A DNA stretch of 64,000 nucleotides from Magnolia sinica (GCF_029962835.1 NC_080586.1:69317001-69381000); one strand, 5' to 3'. Shown: positions 10,931 to 23,300, numbered from the stretch's first letter. The notes: generated from the letters alone by a model not told the origin. Numbers and translations are program-made.

Positions 10931-12335
10931 CTATCCCTCGCCTATACACGACTTCAAGCAGTCTTATGCTTTGAGTCGGTTCTGGATTACTTCAGACCTC
11001 GGAGCCGAGACGTCTCTGATCTTCCCATAACATTATACACACACATGCACTGTAACTAAAAGTCTAAAACCAACCTAGCTGCCTAGAGTCTAGGTATTTA
11101 TATATTAGTCAAACAAATCGAATAGATCTAAATTGAGTCGAACCGACCACTCGAGCTTGGTCAAAGTTGGACTCAACTCAATTTTTTCCGAACACCCAAA
11201 AATTAGTTTGATTCGGCCTAAATCCAATTTTGAGCCAAGTCGAGTGGGTGTTTTTCCACTACATTGATCCCATTAATTTTCCACCATCAACAACGATGGA
11301 GAGCAACTGATTTAATGGTTAGCAGCATCTGGAGCTTTATTAATTTTGTGAAAAAGGCTGGGTTCGCGCTAGTTTTTAATCTATGGGCAATGCTGGAAAC
11401 TGGGCCCGGACCAAGGGCAGCTGGTTGACTGCCCCCGGCTTTATCCGGCGGTGGGCATGATATGATCCGGTGGTGGGGCAATACATGGCACATCTGTATG
11501 ACATCCACACCGTTCATCTAGTGGGTCCGACCATGCATGGTCGCAGCCAAAAAATACACAGGTCCGTCAGGCTGAACTACCCGAGGGAAGTACTCCCTGT
11601 CCCTGCCCATTGAATGAATGTCAACGGTTGGTCGATGGCTGTTTAATGTCCATTTCTAATCTTGGACCTGCAATCAGACGATCAAGACCGTCTGATCAGC
11701 GTTATTATCGGACAATGGTTATCTGGTCCTCGATGGTCTGCCATATATGTAGGGTCAAACATTTTATCCTTCGAATCACGTCCACTAATCTCGTTTTATC
11801 CATTCTAATATGGTGGAAGAAATCACGTGCAGTGTACGTGCTTCCAGAAATGTTTATCCACCTCTAAATGCTTGGATTCTCCATGTATATCACTTGAGTT
11901 ATTTTATACTCTGATAAATTGTGGTAGTTCAGATGCTTTTCACCACTAAAGTGTACACATTGCATGCATGCCACTAAAATCAAGCCGTCTAAACTATTGA
12001 TCTCAAATTAGATGGTCATAAACAACAGATGCGGTAAATTGTTGGCCTAAGTAATCGATTGGCAAAGATGAAATTCACGGTTAAAATGAAATATTCAACC
12101 GTCCAAACCTGACCCAAAAAAAAAGTCCATTAATCAAAGAGGAAGATTGAGTAATCAATCTAATTTCAGGCTTATGGCCTATCTAAAGTGATTCTGATAG
12201 TCCGTGTGGTTTAATTTGAGTTAAACGCATGTAACTTGTACAACTGTTGAGTGCATGAGTATGAACCATAACACTTTGCAAGAGTATCAAATAGCGGACG
12301 CAGCTTCGGGGATTCACCTAGGTCTGTGTATCCCT
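10931..12335. other. Intergenic DNA without a recognised gene
   Basis: 11100-11260 is rich in CTCGAG/GAGTCGA-like words, and 11330-11600 is GC-richer. I found no conserved protein words, no tRNA-like fold and no terminal repeats. The short open frames at 11287-11517 and 11610-11867 have no family features and look like chance. Confidence 0.5.
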
Positions 12336-12339
12336 GACT

Positions 12340-12825
12340 GGGGAAGTATGTATCTTGTATCCATGCTGTCCATACGTTTCTACAGCTAATTTTAGGTCAA
12401 GAACCCGAAAATGAAGTAGATACAATTCTTAGATGGACCACACCATAGGAAACAGTCGTGATTGAACTGCCACCGTTAAAAACTTTCTAGGCCCACAGTA
12501 ATGTTTATTTTCCATCCAACTTTTTGATGAGCTTAGACGGAACTGAATGAAGGAAACACAAATATTAGCTCTTTATTTTCCATCCAACCTTCTGATGGGT
12601 CAGATAGACCTGGATTAAGCGGAACACAAATATCTGATTAAAACTTTTGTGGTCCACCAAAAAATTTTAATGGTCGATCACCGTTTTGTTTTTCCCTATG
12701 GTGTGGTATACCTGAGTATTGGATCTGCTTCATTTTTGGCCTCACCCCATAAAATAAGCTGGGAAAACGGATGGACGGCGTGGATATAAGACACATATAT
12801 TAAGGTAGGCCCAAAGCCAGGGATC
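12340..12825. repeat. Foldback repeat of the GGGCCCACC/ccgtccatcca family
   Basis: The left arm ('gatggaccacaccatagg', 'ccaccgttaaaaac') returns as reverse complement in the right arm ('ggatggacggcgtggatat'), with the motif 'tttattttccatccaac' in the middle. Its copies elsewhere at 24754 and 45554 are complete; here the terminal repeats are worn away. Confidence 0.65.
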
Positions 12826-13089
12826 CACCAAAGCCGCGTCCTCAAATAACTCTTTATGTTTAGCCGGTAGAATTGGAACATGGCAGAGTCCGTCTCAATC
12901 CAAGCCATTCAAATCCCTGGATCCATTGAAGACGGATTATAAACCAAAACTCAGGAAACGAATGATTCTAAATATCTGATTGATGGCCCTTAAATTGACG
13001 GTTCAAATGAAAGACAGTTGTCTGGACTCAGCAAAGAAAAGTCCATTAAATGCTCTCTAGACTCAGCAGAGTCCGTCTCCCTCCTGTCT

Positions 13090-13428
13090 TACATTTGCAG
13101 GACCCACCATACCATTTATTTTCCATCCAATCTGTTCGTAATGTCACACAGACCTGGATGAAGAGGAAAAAAACATCATATTGATCCAAAACTTCTGTGA
13201 TCCCATACGGATTTCAATGGTAGACATTCAATCCCCACAGTTTTTTGCAGTGTGGTCCACTTGATCTTTAGATATATCTTAATTTTCGGTTCAAGATTTA
13301 CTACTAACTCTCCTAATGGACGGATGGTTTGGATATAACACATACCTAATAATGGGACCCACAAAACTTTGTGTTGTCAACACACCACCCAGGTCAGTGG
13401 TGCATGGTACACCAGCCAATCCGCTTCC
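13090..13428. repeat. Foldback MITE, right part, upstream of gene 1
   Basis: The core and right arm are recognisable ('ttattttccatccaatctg', 'acggatggtttggatataac'), and the right terminus reads ..CCAGCCAATCCGCTTCC at 13428, the family's terminal word inverted. The left arm is missing or too worn. It ends about 205 bp upstream of the gene 1 TATA box, so it is part of the present promoter region. Confidence 0.65.
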
Positions 13429-13632
13429 ATAGGAAGGACGGTGAGATGTTTTCTCTTTAGAATGATATAATATAATCGACGAACGTGGAGTAGACTAAAA
13501 ATGTCTTGACCAACTTAATCCAAGGGCTCAGAACACATTGATATGTGTGCTTACAACAAATCAACGTACATTTCTCCCATGCAATTTTTTCCGTGTTCAA
13601 TGCATTTAAAAGAGTCAACCCTCTCTTTTCCT

Positions 13633-13640
13633 TATATATA
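13633..13640 (+). promoter_or_regulatory. TATA box of gene 1
   Basis: TATATATA in the context CCTTATATATATTC lies 50 bp upstream of the ATG at 13690. This leaves room for a transcription start near 13660-13670 and a short leader. It argues against the upstream in-frame ATG at 13543, which lies before the TATA box. Confidence 0.7.
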
Positions 13641-13689
13641 TTCATTCAACTCAACCCCCATTTCAAGATCCAATCCACCCAAACCACAA

Positions 13690-14940
13690 ATGGATCAAAC
13701 TCAAAAGCTTCTTCAACTCATCATCTTCACATTCATCACCATCTCACCTTATGTTTCATCAGCTGTACCCCACCATTTAAGGGCCCTTGTTGCACCCATC
13801 ACCAAAGATACCCTCACATCCCTCTACACTCTCACTCTCAACAACAACCAGTCTTTTGTCCTAGATATAACAGGAAACTTGCTATGGTCTGAATGTCCCC
13901 AAAACCACCCTTTAATCTCTTGCAAATCTCATAAATGTACCATGGCCCACTCCTTCCAATCCCCACTCTGTCCTCCAATCATAACCGTAAACAAGCGTCC
14001 ATGCACTTGTGTAGCCACACCAATCAACACAGTAACCCAAACGTGTGCCTTCGGTGACTTAACCTACACCAACCTTACAATCTCCAGAACAGACGGCCGG
14101 ACCCCAATCACCCCAATCACAGTTCCAAACATCGTTTCATCATGCACACCAAAGACCCTTTTAAGATCTCTGCCAGCTCTCACATCCGGCATGGCAGGTC
14201 TTGCTCGATCGAGAATAGCACTTCCTACACAGCTTGCGTCGAGTCTCTCAGTCGAGAGAAGCTTTGCAATCTGCCTGCCTAGCTCCAGCACAGCCCATGG
14301 AGTGGCCTTCTTTGGGAGTGGGCCATTCTTTCTTCAACCCCCACCAGGTCTGGAAATCACAAGCATCCTATCCTATGCACCGTTACTAAGAAATCAGATG
14401 AACTATGATTACTACATCGACGTGAAAGCGGTTGCGATTAATGGTGAGATGGTTCGATTCCTGGCTCGAGTGCTGATGTTTGATTCGCTAGGCCATGGTG
14501 GGGTTAAGCTTAGTACAGTTGTCCCTTACACCACACTCATGAGCCATATTTATTTGCCGTTTCTTAAGGCATTTGCATGGGCTACGAGGGATATACCACG
14601 TGCTCCAAAGGTGCACCCGTTCGATCTATGTTTAAATACTAGCAGGCTCGGGTCTACAAGGGTGGGGCTTCCGGTTCCACAGATAGATGTGATGCTAACT
14701 AATGGGAAGAACTGGACTTTTTTTGGATCTAACTCGATGAAGCAAGTAAGTGATGATGTGGCTTGCTTGGCTGTCGTTGATGGAGGTACTAAAGCCGAAC
14801 AAGCAGCCGTGATCGGGTCGTTCCAGATGGAGGATAATTTCTTGTTGTTTGATCTTGCTAAGCAGAGGATTGGGTTTAGTTCTACATTGCTTTTCTTTAG
14901 GACTACTTGTGGGAACTTTAATTTCCAATCTGGGGTTTGA
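13690..14940 (+). CDS. Gene 1: secreted inactive pepsin-like protein (EDGP / basic 7S globulin / xylanase-inhibitor family)
   Basis: Single-exon gene, 416 aa. An N-terminal hydrophobic signal peptide (about residues 1-25) precedes 'VPHHLRALVAPITKD', the family's opening, so it should enter the secretory pathway and apoplast. The fold is peptidase A1-like. The first active-site region reads 'FVLDITGNLLWSEC' (D59, but DITG instead of DTG); the second reads 'KLSTVVPYTTL', with Ser275 where a protease has its Asp. It is therefore almost certainly not a protease. It has twelve cysteines, the number that makes six disulfides in this family, plus the C-terminal 'GSFQMEDNFLLFDLAKQRIGFSS' motif. Characterised relatives (carrot EDGP, soybean basic 7S globulin, wheat TAXI, tomato XEGIP) bind or inhibit microbial glycoside hydrolases or act in signalling; which applies here is unknown. 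It is clearly diverged from gene C. The start is chosen at 13690 because it follows the TATA box and begins the signal peptide. Confidence 0.9.
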   Translation: MDQTQKLLQLIIFTFITISPYVSSAVPHHLRALVAPITKDTLTSLYTLTLNNNQSFVLDITGNLLWSECPQNHPLISCKSHKCTMAHSFQSPLCPPIITVNKRPCTCVATPINTVTQTCAFGDLTYTNLTISRTDGRTPITPITVPNIVSSCTPKTLLRSLPALTSGMAGLARSRIALPTQLASSLSVERSFAICLPSSSTAHGVAFFGSGPFFLQPPPGLEITSILSYAPLLRNQMNYDYYIDVKAVAINGEMVRFLARVLMFDSLGHGGVKLSTVVPYTTLMSHIYLPFLKAFAWATRDIPRAPKVHPFDLCLNTSRLGSTRVGLPVPQIDVMLTNGKNWTFFGSNSMKQVSDDVACLAVVDGGTKAEQAAVIGSFQMEDNFLLFDLAKQRIGFSSTLLFFRTTCGNFNFQSGV

Positions 14941-15384
14941 TTTCTTTAGTGTTTGTGTTTGTTTGTTTGCAAGTTATTGTAGTTTATGATCGTCTTTTCA
15001 TGTTGTTTTCTAAGACTTGCATTTTCTAGAATGCGTTTTTATATCATTAATATAATGGGATTGGACCATCTTAAGCCTCTGATTATTTCACTCTTTTACT
15101 TGCTGGACCAGGGGTAAAGCCTCCTTTTTAGCCCAATTACGGCCAGGGCAGTGGCTTAAGGGGCTAAGGCTGAGCCAGGGTCAAACCTGGTTTGACCTAG
15201 CTTGGTGCATTTCACCCTTATTACAGCTGCTCAGTCCTTTAGACGAGTACCCAGCCTGATAACATTGATTTTAAATCTAGGGTGACTTAATGTATATGCA
15301 AGCATAGGTCTGGACCAATTAGTTATTGGACCTCAAGATGCATGCCTGGGCCCAATATGTGGATCTTTGGAGTCCGCTCAAGAC
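14941..15384. other. Gene 1 downstream region
   Basis: T-rich 3' flank. 'atcattaatataatgg' near 15043 is a plausible near-upstream element for polyadenylation. 15100-15384 has no recognisable gene or repeat structure. Confidence 0.35.
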
Positions 15385-15730
15385 GGAAGCGGATTGCGTC
15401 CTACCTGCGCCCGTCTCCAGCTGGGAACGGGCAGGAGCTTTGAGTGGCCACCGTGATGTATGATCTTATCCACACCGTCCATCCATTTTTAGTATTATTT
15501 TAGGGTATATTCCAAAAAAAGAGAGGCATATCCAAGGTTCAAGTGGAATACACAATGGGAATTAAACTCTTACCGTTGAAAACTTCTTGGGGGCCACAGG
15601 AGTTTTGGATGGAGCTGATATTTGTGTTTTCTCTTCATCCAGGTCTATGTAACTTTATGAATAGGTTGGATGGAAAATAAACATCATGGTGGGCCCTAGA
15701 AAAGTTTCAAATGTGAGGATCATTATCACT
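15385..15730. repeat. Foldback MITE, left part (GGAAGCGGATTGCGTCC type)
   Basis: It starts GGAAGCGGATTGCGTCCTAC, nearly the same terminus as the copy at 53796. It continues through the family arm 'ttatccacaccgtccatcc' and core 'aggttggatggaaaataaac'. The right arm merges into the next repeat. Confidence 0.65.
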
Positions 15731-15734
15731 GCTG

Positions 15735-17110
15735 CTTCCTGTTCATGGCAAAAGATGAGGTAGATCCATAGCTCAACTGAGCCACGTGACTAGAAACAGT
15801 GGCGAGTGAACGTCCATAGTTGAAAAATTCACCCGGCAGGGGAATGCTTGTGAGAAATTCACATGGCCATCCATTTTGAGAAGTCATTTTATGACATGGG
15901 TCCAAAAATGAGGCTAACATTAGGGGAAACACGTAAGGATAAAGTGGGATTGAACACTCATTTTGGGCCATCATGAGGCTCACTTTAATTGAGCACTGGA
16001 TCTTTCTTTTTTGGGCCATCCCTAAAGTGAGCTAGCAAAATAAATGGACGATGTGGATTTCTCACAATCTCAAGGTAGGCCTCGCACGGTCGAGGTTACG
16101 TTGGCACGACAATTCCAGAGGTTTTGGACATTTTGAGTCCAGACAGCGAGGGTTGGGGCCCCACCATAATGTTTGTGACAAATCCACTTCGTCCATTGGA
16201 TTTTTCATATCATTTTAGTTCATGCGCTAAAAAATGTGGCTGATTCAAAGCTCAGGTGGGCCAAACGAACAAATTAAAAAGGTGGGGAATAATGAATGAC
16301 TATTGTTAAAACATTCATGGGTCACATATTGTTCATGACAAATCTACCCTGTCCATTTGTGTTTCCAAATCAATTTAGGGCATGGGCCAAAAATGAAATA
16401 GATTTAAAGCTTAAGTGGCCCACACGATAGGAAACAGTGGGATTGAATACCGACCATTGCAACATTTTGGGGCCATTGAGGGGCCCCACTTTGAACTATG
16501 GATATGGCTATTTTTTTTTTTTTGCAGATGCTTTAAAATGAGCTAGAAAAACAGATGGACAGGGTACATTTCTAACAAACATCAAGGTGGGCCCCACATG
16601 AACAAGGTTAGGTTGGCTTGACAATCCATATCAATCAATGTGCCATCCAATAGGAGGAAATTCAAGTCAAGAGTGAGAGTTGGTTGACCGTAAGTGGCCA
16701 CCATGATTTTTGTGATAAATTCATTCCGTCCACTGGATTTTTCTTCTCAATTTAGGGTATGGGCGTAAAAATGAGGTCGATCCATCGTTCAAGTGGGCCA
16801 ACGAACGCGAAATATTGGGGATTGAATGCCCACCGTTGAAACATTTGCATGGCATGAAATGTTTATGACAAATCCACTATCCATCTGTTTTGCCAGCTCA
16901 TTATATGCCATGAGCCCAAAAACAAGCCCCATACCAATATCCAGTGTGCCAGACAATAGGAAACAATGGGATTAAACTCTTACCATTGAAACAGATCGTC
17001 TCATTTTGGGGGCCATAGTATAAAATGAGCTGGAGAAACAGATGAACGGGATGGATTTGTCAATAATATCAAGATGGGCTCCATGTGTATTTAGGGCTAG
17101 GTTTGCACGT
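15735..17110. repeat. Three diverged foldback units in a row
   Basis: Units at about 15735-16110, 16140-16620 and 16670-17110 share the same order of words: 'gacaaatccac..tccgtccatt..', 'ggcatgggccaaaaatga', 'aggaaacagtgggattgaa', 'ccaccgttgaaac', and a closing arm '..agctagaaaaacagatgga'. They differ from the MITEs in the words 'tttgtgacaaatccact'. Divergence between units is high, so the tandem arrangement is old or reflects repeated insertion. Confidence 0.55.
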
Positions 17111-17494
17111 GATCGTCTACTGAGGAGGGGAAATTAAGTGCTGCAATGGGACGGCAGTTTCATTAATAAAAAAAATACAAAATTCTATTCATATACCCAC
17201 TATTAGTGGGTATGCAATGACTACTGTGAAAACTATGGACGGATTTGGGGAAATAGTTTAAAATCAGGGTTTTTAAGTCCACATGGAGAAAGGTAGGCAT
17301 ATTTAAAACATCTTTCGAGAATTTAACCATACCAATCTAACATGGTAAGGACGGTTGTAATGTGGAACCTTTTTTGAGAATTTGACCATACAATCGAGGC
17401 CCGTATGTACAGTCAAAATCCCTCCATAGTAATAATCGGTTTTGACGAAGGATACACATGCGGCTCCACACATAAACCTATGGTTGGCATCTTA
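17111..17494. other. Short intergenic stretch
   Basis: A/T-rich; contains a loose duplicated phrase ('gagaatttaaccatac' near 17318 and 'gagaatttgaccatac' near 17375). No gene or terminal repeat seen. Confidence 0.35.
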
Positions 17495-18096
17495 TCCGTC
17501 ATCTCCATTTCTCCCCGTGATGTGGTATACTTGAGTTATGGATTTGTTTTAATTTTTGCCCCAAGGCCTAGAATCGACGATAGAACCTGATGGGCGGAAT
17601 GGATGTTACATGGTGGGCCACACTGGGCTTAAGTGCTTTATGTGCTGCTGCTTAAAACAGGTATTCCAGAGCATATTGTCCTTGTTTACAACAGTGACCT
17701 GAAAACAACGGTTTCAAATTTGAAGACATACATTCATCCTTTTAGGACGCCGTGCGATTTCACCACTGGTGGGTACTCGAACCCTTGACCCCGTGTTGAA
17801 ACTCCCAGGAGTCTACCACCCGGGTAAGAGTAAGGACCCGACATACACTCATCCTCACTATCTAAATTTCTCACAATGTAAAAATACAAGGGATAATTTT
17901 GGGCCCTACAAGAGAGACATTCATTGATGTAAAACATTATCAAAAGAAGTGCGTCCAACTACCACAACAAAGAAATTCATCATGACATGGTTGAGGCCCA
18001 CACAACTGATGGTGGCCTTTTATTCACAAACGTACAGCTCAGAAAATAGAAATACACGACCTCATATCTGTAGTAAGTAATTATCAGTACAACCCA
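17495..18096 (-). repeat. Duplicated 3' flank of pseudogene A (inverted copy at 37541-38015)
   Basis: Read on the minus strand, this block matches the plus strand of 37541-38015 almost word for word (for example 'gtgtatttctattttctgag', 'aataaaaggccaccatcag', 'ttttaagcagcagc'). The order and distance from the dead gene are the same in both. The duplicated unit therefore contained gene plus flank. Only this copy carries a SINE. Confidence 0.8.
17740..17839 (-). mobile_element. tRNA-derived SINE, about 100 bp
   Basis: On the minus strand it reads GGGTCCTTACTCTTACCCGG onward, with an A-box-like TGGTAGACTCC and a B-box GGTTCGAGTACC about 35 nt apart, the internal RNA polymerase III promoter. It is bracketed by 15-bp target duplications differing at one base (GACATACATTCATCC at 17725, GACATACACTCATCC at 17840). 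The homologous flank at 37,710 lacks the insert. It encodes no protein and would depend on LINE enzymes. Confidence 0.8.
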
Positions 18097-18933
18097 TTAT
18101 GCATTAGATGTGAAGTTGAAGTTGGCACATGTGGTTTGCCTGAAGAGAAGTGATGAGCTAAACCCTAGTCTTGAGGTGGCCAGATCAAACTGTAGAAGAT
18201 TATCCTCCAACTGATAGCCTCTGATCACGATCGACGTTCTAGAGTTAGACCCACCATCAACAAATGCCAAACATGATACGTCATCATTCATAGACACCAT
18301 CGAATTTGCCCCGAAGATCCTCCAGTAAATGCTCTCACTCTGCAAAACAAGATCGACCGTAGGAACAGCAAGCCCCACTCGTGTTTTGCCGATGTTATAT
18401 ATTCGAGCTAAAACACACCTCAGAAGGTACCGCCGGTGCGACTCGAGTAATGTTCATGGATGTGGCCTCTCTAAGGAAAGCTTTAGTGAAAGCCTCGTAG
18501 ATGGAGGTTTCTAGAGTAGTGTAAGGATTGACGGTGCTGATTTTAGTTCCACCAAAGCCATTTTTATCAATGGAGAGAAGGGATGCATTTAATGAGATAC
18601 GTTTTTCATTGATCTTGATAGATCTCACTCTGATGAAGTACTCATCTGAAGAGTCACCTAATACGTAAACTAAAGCAGTACTTACAGATTGACGATGAGG
18701 GGAGTATAGATAAGTGATTTGGAAGCGTCAATGTTCGGAAGCAACATTTATGGCCCAACACCGAAGAATATGACACCGTTGGATGTTGTTGAGGATGATA
18801 GACAAACAGCGAACTTTCGGTGTAAGCTGAATGCAGCTGCGAACTGTGATGGGAGTGCAATACGTGTACGTGCGAGCTAGACCTACCATACCATTAACCT
18901 TGCTAGCTAGTCCCTGTATGAGGAATGTGGGGG

Positions 18934-19541
18934 TATTGAGAAGTGGAGCCACGTCTAGGGCCACACACGACCGGTCGTGGAGCCCGCTCGACCGGTCGTG
19001 ACCAGTCGTGGACTGACACGACTCGAACTCAAGCGAGCATCAGTTTTTGGATATGAGGTACTCGACCGGTCATAGGACATACACGACCGGTCGTGGGGTC
19101 TGCTTGACCGGTCGTGTAGTCTGCTCGACCGATCGTGGTTACGCAGATTTGTTTTCGAATCTGATGCGGACTGCGGATTTTTGTGTCGCTTTTCGCGAGG
19201 GTGTGAAAGGGAAGTTGCCAAAACTATAAATTGGGGTCCCTATGGCTATTATAGGGTTAAGGTGAATATTGAAAAATATTTCTAAGGTGTGGGCAAGGGA
19301 TTATCTATGTTCTTCTACAGTAGAGGTTAGTATATTGCCTTGTAATTTTTGTTCTTCATAGTAGAAGTTTGCATCCGTGGTTTTTTACCCTAGTTTGGGA
19401 TTTTTCCACGTATATCTTGTCTTGTGGTTTATTTGGATTGCTTTGATCTATTTCTAGTTTATATTTCTTCTTGTTTATCATTTGTGGGTGAGGTTTGAGT
19501 TTGAATATAGACTCACTGCGTTGTTGGTATGCTGCGCAACA
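18934..19541 (+). repeat. 5' LTR of copia A
   Basis: 608 bp, beginning TATTGAGAAGTGGAGCC and ending ..GCTGCGCAACA. It pairs with 23522-24137. It contains a palindrome array (18960-19135) and, about 90 bp later, a TATA word TATAAAT at 19225-19231, so the array sits where U3 enhancers are expected. Confidence 0.9.
18960..19135. promoter_or_regulatory. Array of CGACCGGTCG palindromes in LTR U3 (copia A)
   Basis: Six copies or near-copies of the 10-bp palindrome CGACCGGTCG. Within the sub-blocks the start-to-start distance is 21 bp (for example 'cgaccggtcgtggggtctgc' plus one base, then again). The second LTR carries the same array with one extra 21-bp unit. The spacing equals two DNA turns, which suggests protein binding on one face; that is inference. 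Confidence 0.6.
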
Positions 19542-19543
19542 AC

Positions 19544-19555
19544 TAGTATCAGAGC
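19544..19555 (+). other. Met-tRNA primer-binding site of copia A
   Basis: TAGTATCAGAGC follows the LTR end by two bases; the canonical word is TGGTATCAGAGC. Confidence 0.8.
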
Positions 19556-19580
19556 TATTGGTTTATTTCTATTGGGAGCA

Positions 19581-20335
19581 ATGACAGAAGAAGGGAAGAC
19601 TAGAATTGAGAAGTTTGATGGTTCAAACTTTACCTTTTGGAAGATGCAAATGGAGGATTATCTGTATCAGAAGGACCTCTATATTCTTCTAGGAGGAAAA
19701 GAGAAGAAACTAGAAAAGATGACGATGATGAATGATTTTTACTGGATATGAAGGCTTTAGGAACAATTCGACTCTCTTTGTCTAAGAGCATCGCCTTTAA
19801 CATATCCAAAGTGAAAACTACAAAAGAATTAATGGAAGCCCTAGCCATCATGTATGAAAAACCCTCTGCGTCCAACAATGTTCATCTTATGAAACAATTA
19901 TTCAACATGAAGATGTCAGATGGTGGAAGTGTGACTGAACATCTAAACGAGTTTAATACAGTCACGAGCCAGTTGGAATCCGTTGGCATTGTTTTTGAGG
20001 ATGAGGTCAGGGCATTATTGATCTTGTCTAGTTTGCCAGATAGTTGGGATGGTTTGGTGATTGCTGTGAGCAATTCCTCAGGGTCGACAAAGCTGAAATT
20101 TGATGATGTGGCCGGTCTAATTCTCAGCGAAGAATCTAAAAGAAAGGCATCAGGAGTTTTAGGGGATTCAGGGAATGCTCTAAACGTTGAATGAAGATGA
20201 AGATCGCTGAACAAAGAAGGCAATAAACACGGGTGTTCTAAGTTGAGGAAGAAGTCCAAGGGACCGAAAGATAAAAACGGGTGTTAGCATTGCGGTAAGA
20301 AGGGGCATATGAAACGTGATTGCAGGGCGATCAAG
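19581..20335 (+). pseudogene. Copia A gag with zinc knuckle, degraded
   Basis: It starts 'MTEEGKTRIEKFDGSNFTFWKMQMEDYL', the usual Tnt1-type opening. The UBN2/gag core follows ('MYEKPSASNNVHLMKQLFNMKM', 'LLILSSLPDSWDGLV'). A CX2CX4HX4C knuckle near 20286-20330 reads 'CGKKGHMKRDC'. It would form the particle and bind RNA. It contains a few breaks. Confidence 0.85.
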
Positions 20336-20389
20336 AAACAAGAAGGAAGCTCTCAAGGTGGGAAGGTTTCAGTTAATCTATCTGAGGAG

Positions 20390-23300
20390 AGCGACATAAA
20401 GGAGTTGATCTTGTTTCTTGATGCGAGGAATGAGTCTTGGGTTATAGACTCGGGTGCTTCGTTTCATGCCACCTCATGTAAGGAAGTTCTGCGTGATTAT
20501 GTGTCAGGTGACTTTGGGAGAGTCTACCTGGGTGATGATGAGCCGTGAAGTATTCTTGGAAAGGGAGACGTTCATATAAATCAGAAAGACGGAATGACAT
20601 TGAAATTGAATGATATCAGACATGTACCAAGTTTGAGAAGGAATCTGACCTTAGTGGGGTAGTTGGTCGATATCGGTTATGTGACGACATTCACCAGTGA
20701 TTCCTGGAAGATCACAAAAGGTGCCTTGGTGATATCTCGAGGTAAAAAGGAAGGTACTTTGTACGTGACTTCAAGATCGTATAGTTCACTCGCAGTCGCA
20801 TCAACTGGAGTGAATGGGCAGTTATGGCATCAGAAGTTAGGACATATGAGTGAGAAAGGGATGAAAGTGCTATTGTCAAAAGGGAAGATACCAGGGCTGA
20901 AGTCTATTGACTTGGAATACTGCGAGGACTGCGTGTATGACAAGTAGAAGAGGGTAAGTTTTAAGAAGACGAGACGCGCTCCAAAGACGCATTTGTTGGA
21001 GCTTGTACACACTGATGTGTGGGGACCGACACAGGTATTATCTCTTGGTGGCTCAAGTTATTTTGTTTATTTTATTGATGATACTAGTAGAAAACTGTAT
21101 GTCTATTTCTTAAAGCATAAATTTGATGTATTTGATGTATTTAAGAAGTGGAAAGTTATGGTAGAAAACGAGACAGGTAAAACAGTAAAATGTCTCAGAT
21201 TTGATAATGGGGGAGAGTACTATGATAAGAGGTTTGAGGAGTATTGTACAACAAATGGAATCAAACATCAAAAAATGATTTCAGGGACACCACAGCAGAA
21301 TGGTGTGGCTAAGCGCATTAACAGGACCATCCTTGAACGCGCCAGGAGCATGAGGTTACATGCAGAGTTGTTTAAGACCTTTTGGGCAAATGCTGTGAAT
21401 ACTACCGCATTTCTTATCAATAGAAGTCCCTTAGCACCTTTGGATGGTGGGCTACCAGAAGAAACGTGGACTGGAAAAGAAGTGAACATTGCACATCTCA
21501 GAGTGTTCAGTTGTACTTCATATGTTCACATTGATGCAGAGCACAGAAACAAGCTGGATGCAAAGTCCAGAAGGTGCACGTTTATAGGCTATGGGCAATA
21601 TGATTTTGGTTATAGGTTTTGGGATGCAGAAAACAGGAAAATCATCAGAAGTAAGGACATAGTCTTCAATGAAAAAGTGATGCATAAGGACAGTGTGCAA
21701 GAAAATAAGGCCGAGGAGAAAGAATTCGTAGATTTGGAAGAGTTACAGGACATGAGTGTTACAGCACCACAAGATGATCTTGCACAGGAGCATTATGAGG
21801 TAGAGCCACATACACTGGTTGTAAGGAGGTCTACTCGAGAGAGGAGATCCACAGTCCGTTACTCACCCTCCTTACATTATCTACTGCTGATAGATAATGG
21901 TGAATCAGAATGTTTTGAAGAGGCGTTACAGTCAGATACATGGGTTAAGTGGGAGCAGGCCATAAATGAGGAGATGGACTCTCTTGAGTCCAATCATACA
22001 TGGGAGCTAGTCACTCTACCTAAGGGTAAGAAATCTCTTTATAACAAGTGGGTTTACAGACTGAAGGAGGAGCTTGATGGATCGAAACGGTACAAGGCTA
22101 GATTGGTTGTGAAAGGATTTCAACAAAAGACAGGTATCAATTTCACTGAAATATCTTCACCTGTGATGAAAATGTCTACGATTCGCATGGTCTTGAGTAT
22201 TGTGGCTACAGAGGACTTACATTTAGAGCAACTAGATGTTAAGATAGCCTTTCTTCATGGGGACCTTGAAGAAGAGATATGTATGCATCAGCCGACAGGA
22301 TACGTGACACCAGGAAAGGAGAACAAGGTGTGCAGACTAAAGAAGAGTCTATATGGCCTAAAGCAGGCCCCCAGGTAGTGGTACATAAGTTCGACAGTTT
22401 TATGTCGGGAAACGGTTATAAGAGAGGTCATGCTGACCACTGTTGCTATTTAAAGAAGTTTGATATGTCATACATCATCCTTCTTCTATACGTTGATGAC
22501 ATGCTTGTGGCCGGTTCAAGCACGAAGGACATCTCAGATCTCAAAAGACAATTGTCTAGAGAATTTGCCATGAAGGATTTAGGAGCTACAAAACAAATCC
22601 TAGGTATGAGGATAAAGTGTGATAGGAAAAACAACAAATTAATTTTGTCATAGGTAGAGTGCATAGCCAAAGTACTTAATATATTCAATATGGGAGGTGC
22701 TAAGCCGGTTAGCACTCCATTAGCCAACCACTTCAAGCTATCTAAGGAGTAAGGTGCAAAGACACAGGAGGAATGAGATTACATGGCTAAAGTCCCAGAC
22801 GCATCAGCTATTGGGAGTCTCATGTAGGCTATAGTGAGCACGAGGCCAGACATTGCTCAAGCAGTGGGAGTTGTTAACAGGTTCATGAACAACCCCGGGA
22901 AGGAACATTGGGAAGCTATGAAGTGGATCCTTAAATACCTGATAGGTACTAAGGATGTAGGGCTATGCTATGGTGGATCAGAAAGCTAGCTACAAGGCTA
23001 CGTGGATTCAAATTTGGTAGGAGATATCGATAGCAGAAGAAGTACTACAGGTTATGTCTTTACTCTGGGTAGTGCTGCAGTCAGTTGGGTCTTTCAGTTA
23101 TAGAAGATAGTATCTATCAGTACAACGGAAGCAGAATATGTTGCGGCTACAAAAGCATGCTAGGAGATGATATGGATGTAAGGTTTTATGAAGGAGTTGG
23201 GTAAGAAGTAAGCAGATTGCAAGCAGTACAGTGACAGTCAGAGTGCAATACACTTGGCTAAGAATTCAGCCTTTCATTCAAGGACCAAGCATATTGCCAT

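Noticed and set aside
13543-13689. Upstream in-frame ATG extending gene 1 by 49 codons
   Set aside because: It lies before the TATA box at 13633, and the extra residues precede a normal signal peptide. The ATG at 13690 fits both promoter and family length.
17740-17839. Functional tRNA gene
   Set aside because: Only A- and B-box-like words fit; I could not form a complete cloverleaf, and the insert has SINE-type target duplications missing from the paralogous site.
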